Source: Cervus elaphus
Taxonomy: Eukaryota > Chordata > Mammalia > Artiodactyla > Cervidae
Length of the DNA stretch: 64,000 nucleotides
Assembly (NCBI RefSeq): GCF_910594005.1
Contig: NC_057848.1
Location: 137,650,155 to 137,714,154, forward strand
Direction of reading: 5' to 3'
Part shown: piece by piece, positions 57,475 through 64,000 of the stretch
How the letters are laid out: each line of letters begins with the position of its first letter
Numbering within the stretch: the first letter of the stretch is position 1
Notes under the pieces: generated by a model
Seen by the model: the letters and a program-made list of their open reading frames with translations, nothing else
Told to the model about the DNA's origin: nothing
The model's database searches: none
Program-made: the position numbers and the translations under genes

Positions 57475-59107
57475 TAGGCAAGTCAATAAATGTTTATTAA
57501 GTAGATTTTTTTTAAAGGCAAAAGACTACTCTTTCATTACTGTAATGAAATTATTTCATGAATAGTTTCCTCCCTTACCCTGGCAAAATGCCAAGTAGAA
57601 AACAAACATAAACCCCTACCTGAATCACTATAGCAAAACCTGTTCTACAGATGTAACCAGAACAACATCCTAATACCACAAAACACATTTTAAAGTTCTA
57701 GTGACTAAGACCTTACTGTTACCAAGATGCTTCTTGAACATCTGCCAGTTTACCAGCTGTTTAGTCAGAACTTGAGGATTTTCCTTTTAATACATATTTG
57801 CATCTTGTTTAATATTCAGAATTGTCAGAACAAATATTATGGCATGTCAATCACAGCACATATGATGTGAATGCTTTTGCTATTTTTCTCCCAGATATAT
57901 TTCAATTTCTTACCTAAGGAAACTGGATGATAAGATCTGTTCCAGCTCATCTGTCTTATGTTCAAAAAAACTACTGTACTCAACTCATGTCAGGGACTAT
58001 TGTAAACACTTTACAGGTACTAATCACTTAATATTAACAACAATTCTATAAAGTAGACACTGTTGCTATCCTCATTACACAGATGGCAAAACAGGAACTT
58101 AAAAGTGCTAAACAACTTTCCAGAAAAAACTCAGCTAGCAGAGCTGGAATTCATACCTAAGCAGTCTTGCTCTTGAGTCTTGGTCTTAACCAACGGGAAA
58201 TTCTGCCTAAATAAATATTAAATATAACGAGGTCTAGCAGTGGTCTTAGCTCTACTTTTTATCTTCTTTATCAATGGGTGGCAAGAAGCAGGAGTCTGCT
58301 AACCTTAAAACTGTCCAGGGCCTCAAAAAGTCTGGAGAATCCCCTCTTGCCTACAGTATTGTGGAGAACTGTCCAATTCTTTTTTTCCCACTGAGCCCAA
58401 ATTCTATACCTATTTCCTATTGTATGAGTATTCTATACATAAAAGCTTCTGGAAATCATGCTATCTAGGCACCTAGGCGCTGGTAAGCCTCACTGCAGGA
58501 ACTTTGTTTCTGGGAATCACCTCCCAAGGCAAAACCAATGGTCAGAAACAAGAGGGACAGGCTCCTCTATCTGCCTACCAACTTTCTTATCAACCTGCCT
58601 CAGGCAGAGAGAAGAGGCATCAGTGTGTTGAAATAGAGAAAAAACACTCTTGCTCTCCATAGCCACACAAAGGAAGTCAGTACCTGACCCAGATGCAAGG
58701 CCCTCTATCAGATTTTCTAACAGCAAAACAGTCAGCAGGTCCACTTAGAACCCTGCATTCTGCTGCGGATTCTCACCTCAGGCAAAGCACAGCAAAGCTT
58801 CTTAAAACACAGTTACTCATGTTTAGTGAGCTTTGTAAACAATCAGGCACAGCCACTCAACCCTCCAAAACGGAAATAAGCTTTTGCATTTTCTGCCTTC
58901 GACACCACTGGAACCAAAGGTGCTCACAAACATTTGCACACACATCCTTACCTGCACTAGTCATTTCTAGTATATTTTGATTTTTCCTTCCGTCTTTTCA
59001 AATGCTTTATTCTATTCTCTTATTTAATGGTCTTGTTTTATATGTGCTTATGGCTATAAACCTTTTAGAAATATATAAGAAATAAAAAAAATTTTAAATG
59101 GCTATAT
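57475..59107. other. XK intron 2, mostly single-copy DNA
   Basis: Contains a MIR at 57975-58185. No XK exon or other gene recognised. Confidence 0.4.
57975..58185 (-). repeat. MIR SINE, reverse
   Basis: GTACTAATCACTTAATATTA, then CAATTCTATAAAGTAGACAC, then CATTACACAGATGGCAAAAC. Confidence 0.75.
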
Positions 59108-59530
59108 AGGGGCTTCCCTGGTAGCTTAAAGGTAAAGAATCCGCCTGTCAATACAAGAGACACTGGTTCCATCCCTGATCTGGGAAGATCCCACATGCCA
59201 AGGAGCAACTAAGGCTGTGCACCACAACTACTGGGCCTGTGCTCTAGAGCCCGGAAGCCACAACTACTGAGCCCATGGGCTGTAACTACTGAAGCCTGTG
59301 CTCCACAACGAGAAGCCACCACAATGAGAAGCCTGCATACCGCACTGAAGAGTAGCCCCTGCTTGTACTGAGCCCATGGGCTGTAACTACTGAAGCCTGT
59401 GCTCCACAACGAAAAGCCACCACAATGAGAAGCCTGCATACCGCACTGAAGAGTAGCCCCTGCTTGCCACGGCTAGAGAAAAGCCAGCGCAGCAGCAAAG
59501 ACCCAGCACAGTCAAAATAAATAAATAAAT
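59108..59530 (+). mobile_element. CHR-type SINE with an internal duplication
   Basis: Head GGGGCTTCCCTGGTAGCTTA, (AAATA)n-type tail. The body is longer than usual because a 101-bp unit is present twice (59265-59365 and 59366-59466). Confidence 0.88.
59265..59466 (+). repeat. 101-bp tandem duplication in the SINE
   Basis: Two head-to-tail copies of 101 bp starting TACTGAGCCCATGGGC, with one difference seen (CGAGAAG against CGAAAAG). Confidence 0.93.
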
Positions 59531-59534
59531 ACAA

Positions 59535-60178
59535 TTATTTTTAAAAAAAGCCTTTGCCTTGCCAAGGTTAAAAAAATGGATAAACAAATGGCTTGGACCT
59601 TGCAAAGAAAACATCAGTTCTCCTGTATATGACTGTACCTGTTCAACACGCCTGATTGTAAGCTACACCACCAGGCCTATCAATACTTACTTTACAGAGA
59701 CATGAGTGAGGAATCAGGTCCTATGCTAGATTCTTTAAACGTAGGCTCTTGAAGGAAAACTGAGAGGCTACATAAGCAACATTGCCAGGCTCCAGTGAAC
59801 TCAAATACAGCCTTGACATGAGGGGTGGGGAGGAGTGTGTATCTCCCCATCAAGTAGCATTAAGTAACTTCTACTGGCTTGCGGCCACAGACTCCAGAAA
59901 AGAAAATCAGAATCCATACCCAGGCAAAAGCCAAGCCTGAATGAAAAGTCTTGGTGGTACATAGAAGCACTTTTCCTCCAGTGCATTTGGGGTGAGTTTA
60001 ATTTTGGAGGAATGGATATGAACTCACCCTCAACTCCTGCGCACTTCATATTGTCTTACACATCGACATTCACTATTACACAATCATTTGGACCATTGTT
60101 TAGACTGCTATAGCAGTTATATATACTATACTGAGTATAGCTGAAAATGCTCTTTGGTGTAGAAAAATATAAATAAAT
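59535..60178. other. XK intron 2, no feature seen
   Basis: Single-copy-looking DNA. Confidence 0.35.
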
Positions 60179-60188
60179 AGTTAATACC

Positions 60189-60290
60189 CATGTATGTGTT
60201 AGTCGCTCAGTCGTGTCCAACTCTTTGCAACCCCATGGACTCCTATGTCCATGGAATTCTCTACTGGAGTGGGTTGCCATTTCCTTCTCC
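60189..60290 (-). mobile_element. Bov-A SINE fragment, reverse
   Basis: Reverse Bov-A piece with an internal deletion. Exact 10-bp target duplication AGTTAATACC at 60179-60188 and 60291-60300. Confidence 0.9.
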
Positions 60291-60300
60291 AGTTAATACC

Positions 60301-60925
60301 TCTCTCTCACTTATTGGATTTGCAAAAGTCAAATTCATCTGGTGTAGGTAGTTGAGAGTAATGTGGGATCCAAATCACAGACGTCTAACATGAAGTATTA
60401 ATAGAAGTCTGAGAAACTTTCATACTGGAGCAGTCAATACAATACAGCTCAATCAACCTTAGGGTAAGAAGAAAACAAACTAGAGTAAATGTTTTACTGC
60501 TTTACTGATGAATAATTTATATATAAATAACTGCACATATTTAATGGGTATAGTTTGATGATTTTTGACATATGCATGTAAAATTTTCAGAAACTAAAAT
60601 TAAAAATAACCACAAACTTCAATTTGCCCATATTTAACCAAATTTCCAATTAACCGATGGTCTATTTTTAGGTGAAAGAAAAATATTCATATAGAATAGA
60701 ATATAAGCTCAATAAAAACAGAGATTTTGTCTTATTCACTGCTGTCTGGGATGGAGTATAGTGCCTGGCACACAGTGGGCCTTTAATGGTTATTTGTTGA
60801 ATAAGTTAATTGATAACAAGGATTTATTATCAAATTTTTTAAAAGAAAAACTGTATCTGAGCCAGTGCTACATAGCTTTTTCTTTACCAAACCATATGCT
60901 ATTATTTTTTTAAGTTAACAATTAT
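60301..60925. other. XK intron 2, AT-rich DNA
   Basis: A weak L2-like end (ATAGTGCCTGGCACACAGTG, TTGTTGAATAAGTT) lies at 60745-60815. No gene. Confidence 0.4.
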
Positions 60926-60929
60926 TCTT

Positions 60930-62232
60930 TTTTTTTTCCATTTATTTTTATTAGTTGGAGGCTAATTACTTTACAATATTGTAGTGGTTTTTGTCATACA
61001 TTGACATGAATCAGCCATGGATTTACATGTGTTCCCCATCCCGATCCCCCCTCCCACCTCCCTCTCCACCCAATCCCTCTGGGTCTTCCCAGTGCACCAG
61101 GCCCGAGCACTTGTCTCATGCATCCCACCTGGGCTGGTGATCTATTTCACCCTAGATAATATACATGTTTCGATGCTGTTCTCTCGAAACATCCCACCCT
61201 CGCCTTCTCCCACAGAGTCCAAAATTCTGTTCTGTACATCTGTGTCTCTTTTTCTGTTTTGCATATAGGGTTATCGTTACCATTTTTCTAAATTCCATAT
61301 ATATGCGTTAGTATACTGTATTGGTCTTTATCTTTCTGGCTTACTTCACTCTGTATGATGGGCTCCAGTTTCATCCATCTCATTAGAACTGATTCAAATG
61401 AATTCTTTTTAATGGCTGAGTAATATTCCATGGTGTATATGTACCACAGCTTCCTTATCCATTCGTCTGCTGATGGGCATCTAGGTTGCTTCCATGTCCT
61501 GGCTATTATAAACAGTGCTGCAATGAACATTGGGGTGCACGTGTCTCTTTCAGATCTGGTTTCCTCGGTGTGTATGCCCAGAAGTAGGATTGCTGGGTCA
61601 TATGGCAGTTCTAATTCCAGTTTTTTAAGAAATCTCCACACTGTTCTCCATAGCGGCTGTAGTAGTTTGCATTCCCACCAACAGTGTAAGAGGGTTCCCT
61701 TTTCTCCACACCCTCTCCAGCATTTATTGCTTGTAGACGTTTGGATAGCAACCATCCTGACTGGCGTGTAATGGTACCTCATTGTGGTTTTGATTTGCAT
61801 TTCTCTGATAATGAGTGATGTTGAGCATCTTTTCATGTGTTTGTTAGCCATCTGTATGTCTTCTTTGGAGAAATGTCTGTTTAGTTCTTTGGCCCATTTT
61901 TTGATTGGGTCATTTATTTTTCTGGAATTGAGCTGCAGGAGTTGCTTGTATATTTTTGAGATTAATCCTTAGTTGCTTCATTTGCTATTATTTTCTCCCA
62001 ATCTGAGGGCTGTCTTTTCACCTTGCTTATAGTTTCCTTTGTTGTGCAAAAGCTTTTAAGTTTAATTAGGTCCCATTTGTTTATTTTTGCTTTTATTTCC
62101 AATATTCTGGGAGGTGGGTCACAGAGGATCCTGCTGTGATTTATGTCGGAGAGTGTTTTGCCTATGTTCTCCTCTAGGAGTTTTATAGTCTCTGGTCTTA
62201 CATTTAGATCTTTAATCCATTTTGAGTTTATT
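60930..62232 (-). mobile_element. young 5'-truncated bovine L1
   Basis: Minus-strand L1 3' end: T run at 60930-60940 (poly-A), 3' UTR, then the C-terminal part of ORF2p open for 187 codons (61851 to 61288) with the same Cys-rich segment as the copy at 22463-24272. The ORF continues leftward in gene sense with breaks until truncation at about 62232. Confidence 0.93.
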
Positions 62233-63480
62233 TAATCCAAACATGTTCCAAATGGTGCACCTCAATCCTTGAAGAACATTTCTAAAATGTATAGGATCTT
62301 CTCCAAAGAAAGGTATAAAGATAAAAGATATAAGGCTGAAAAACACACAAGCAAAATGTATTTCTGGGTGGCCCATGTTTACCAGAAAGTCAGATGTCCA
62401 GAAATCACATTCCCTTTGGATTGTTTAACTGAGTTTCATGGCACATTTGACACATCTGTTCTGCCAGGCACTCTTACTTTGAAAGAGAAGAAACTGGATA
62501 ACCAACTCTCTGCTCAACATATTATCATTCTTTTTACTAAGCATTGACTAAAACAATTCAAATGTGCTTCTAAAAGGTTTAAAAATGAATAAAAAAAACT
62601 TTGAAATCAAAGTTTCCTAGATTCTTTCTAGGTATTCATCACTTTACACACACATACACACACACACACACACACACTTCCTTTAATTAACCTTGACATT
62701 TGGATCCTGGTCCACATATGAAAGAAGAACTCAGAAAATGTTACAGAAGCAAATGATAACAACTGCTTTGTCCATAAGTAGCTAATTCTCAGCAAGTCTA
62801 CAGTCATGAATTTTACTGTCTTACTTTTTCCTGAACATAGTGGACATATGCCATTGTAATAACCTTGTTACAAGATGCTTTGCATTCATGTTTAATATTA
62901 TCTTCCCTAGAGAAAATTCAATTTCATTCTATCCACTGAGCCCAAATTACTTTTTGGTCTCTTGAGGCATAATCAGAAATACCAGAAATAGCTTTCAACT
63001 TGAAGTAAGCACTAAAAACTACTTATCTCTGGAAATATAAAGACTGGCTATCTCAATCTTCTTCCTCAGGCTCCTACATGTGGAAAAACTGCAGAATCAG
63101 CCTTAATAAGGAAAGGCCAGCAACACCAATGACTATTACCCATATACAGCTGTGAGAGCTGGTCTGACCCTTTCTACATGTTCCTCTTGCCCATGTTTAA
63201 ATCTCCAGCCCTCAGCCAATCTAAGAGTAAGGTGATCTTTAACTGCAGAGGATGTGGAAGGACTGAGTATGTCATATCTGAGAAATAAAAATGTGAATTC
63301 AGTTCAACTTTTTAAAAAATTCTTTAGTACATCCACATCACCAGGCTAGGTACTATTAACTATGTGTTTAAGGCATTTTAAAAAGGTGTTTGTAGTAACA
63401 GATGAGGGACACTATTATTTATGCATATTTTTCTCAAATTAAAGTTCCCATTTTGGGATAGTTTTTAAAGTAGACATACA
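62233..63480. other. XK intron 2, mostly single-copy DNA
   Basis: No XK exon or other gene recognised on either strand. Contains the microsatellite at 62644-62678. Confidence 0.35.
62644..62678. repeat. (CA)n microsatellite
   Basis: About 17 CA units with one TA interruption near the start. Confidence 0.9.
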
Positions 63481-63484
63481 AAAG

Positions 63485-63880
63485 TTGGTTCTTTGAAAAG
63501 ATCAACAAAATTGATAAACTCCTAGATGGACTGATTAAGAAACAAAAGAAACAAAATGAATTATGAATATTAGAAATGAGGGAATAGCATTACAGTCCTA
63601 CAAACATTAAATTGTATAAGAGAATATTACTAACAACAGTTGCCAATAAATTCAGCAACGTAGGTGCAATGGACAAATTGGTAGAAAAATACAATATACC
63701 AAAAGTGACACATGATGAAGTTAAAAATCTCAATAGTTATCTGGCCATTAAAGAAATTAAATTACTAATAAACTTTTCCCACAAAGAAAAATTAATTCAT
63801 CATTGTTTTGCATCAAGACCAGAGAAGGTGCTGAAATACCTAATCCAAGCTCACCGTACTCACTTTTTGAAAAGTTACAA
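63485..63880 (+). mobile_element. old L1 ORF2 fragment
   Basis: Sense L1 ORF2 wording between endonuclease and RT (GAAAAGATCAACAAAATTGA, CTGATTAAGAAACAAAAGAA) with several stops. Confidence 0.7.
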
Positions 63881-64000
63881 ATTTTATTAAAATCCATTAA
63901 AGTTACCAGTGCTTTACAAAAAAAGAGAAAAGTAGGCACATGCCCTTTGTGGACCTGCTGTCTAGTGCAGTGGTCCTAAAGGGGGACCCTCTCTAAGTAA

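Noticed and set aside
63120..63200. Minus-strand QLSQLYM-like stretch as part of XK exon 2
   Set aside because: Only a few residues agree, there is no supporting frame or splice sites; read as chance.
34746..64000. XK exons 1 and 2
   Set aside because: Looked for the exon 2 wording on the minus strand by eye and found none; the known large size of the last XK intron suggests they are outside the window. A translated search would settle it.

Overview
This window is ruminant (cattle-type bovid) nuclear DNA, most likely from the X chromosome. The ruminant call rests on dense BovB (RTE-type) LINE copies, Bov-tA, Bov-A and Bov-A2 SINEs, the older CHR-type tRNA-Glu-derived SINEs and bovine-type L1 copies. 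These families fill well over half of the window. Nothing bacterial, and no CRISPR, operon or functional tRNA/rRNA gene, is present.

Only one host gene is supported: the last coding exon of XK (Kell blood-group-linked membrane protein) on the minus strand at 33896-34722. It has a good splice acceptor on its right and a long repeat-poor stretch on its left (about 30.9-33.9 kb) that fits its 3' untranslated region. XK is X-linked in placental mammals, so the window is read as the region homologous to human Xp21.1. Positions 1 to about 30.9 kb are then intergenic DNA downstream of XK, and 34.7-64 kb is the large last intron. Exons 1 and 2 were not found and should lie beyond the right edge.

Left third (1-31 kb): a solo LTR, several BovB copies (2.0, 3.3-4.1, 15.8-16.9, 24.3-26.4 and 28.5-29.0 kb), L1 tails, SINEs, MIRs, one split DNA transposon and single-copy DNA. 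A GC-rich 1.9 kb block at 4.9-6.8 kb stays unassigned. Right part (35-64 kb): a mariner-type miniature element, an inverted BovB-in-BovB nest (35.4-37.9 kb), layered L1 insertions (42-47.6 kb), a 9.4 kb class I (gamma-like) endogenous retrovirus (47715-57129) and a young L1 (60.9-62.2 kb).

The retrovirus is complete in layout (LTR, leader, gag, pro-pol, env, polypurine tract, LTR) with a matching 4-bp target duplication, but all its main genes are broken by stops and frame changes. It lies antisense to XK. Its oddities are the main finds: a perfect 157-bp repeat inside env although the two LTRs differ by roughly 10%, a 37-bp tandem duplication in the 5' LTR only, an open leader frame ending one base before gag, no recognisable primer-binding site next to the LTR, and a Bov-A2 SINE in the leader. 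Other points of note are two roughly 90-bp BovB 3' tips that begin at the same BovB position, and two same-strand L1 copies flanking XK exon 3. No clearly new biological system was found. Family names come from recall of repeat consensus features and were not checked by a search.
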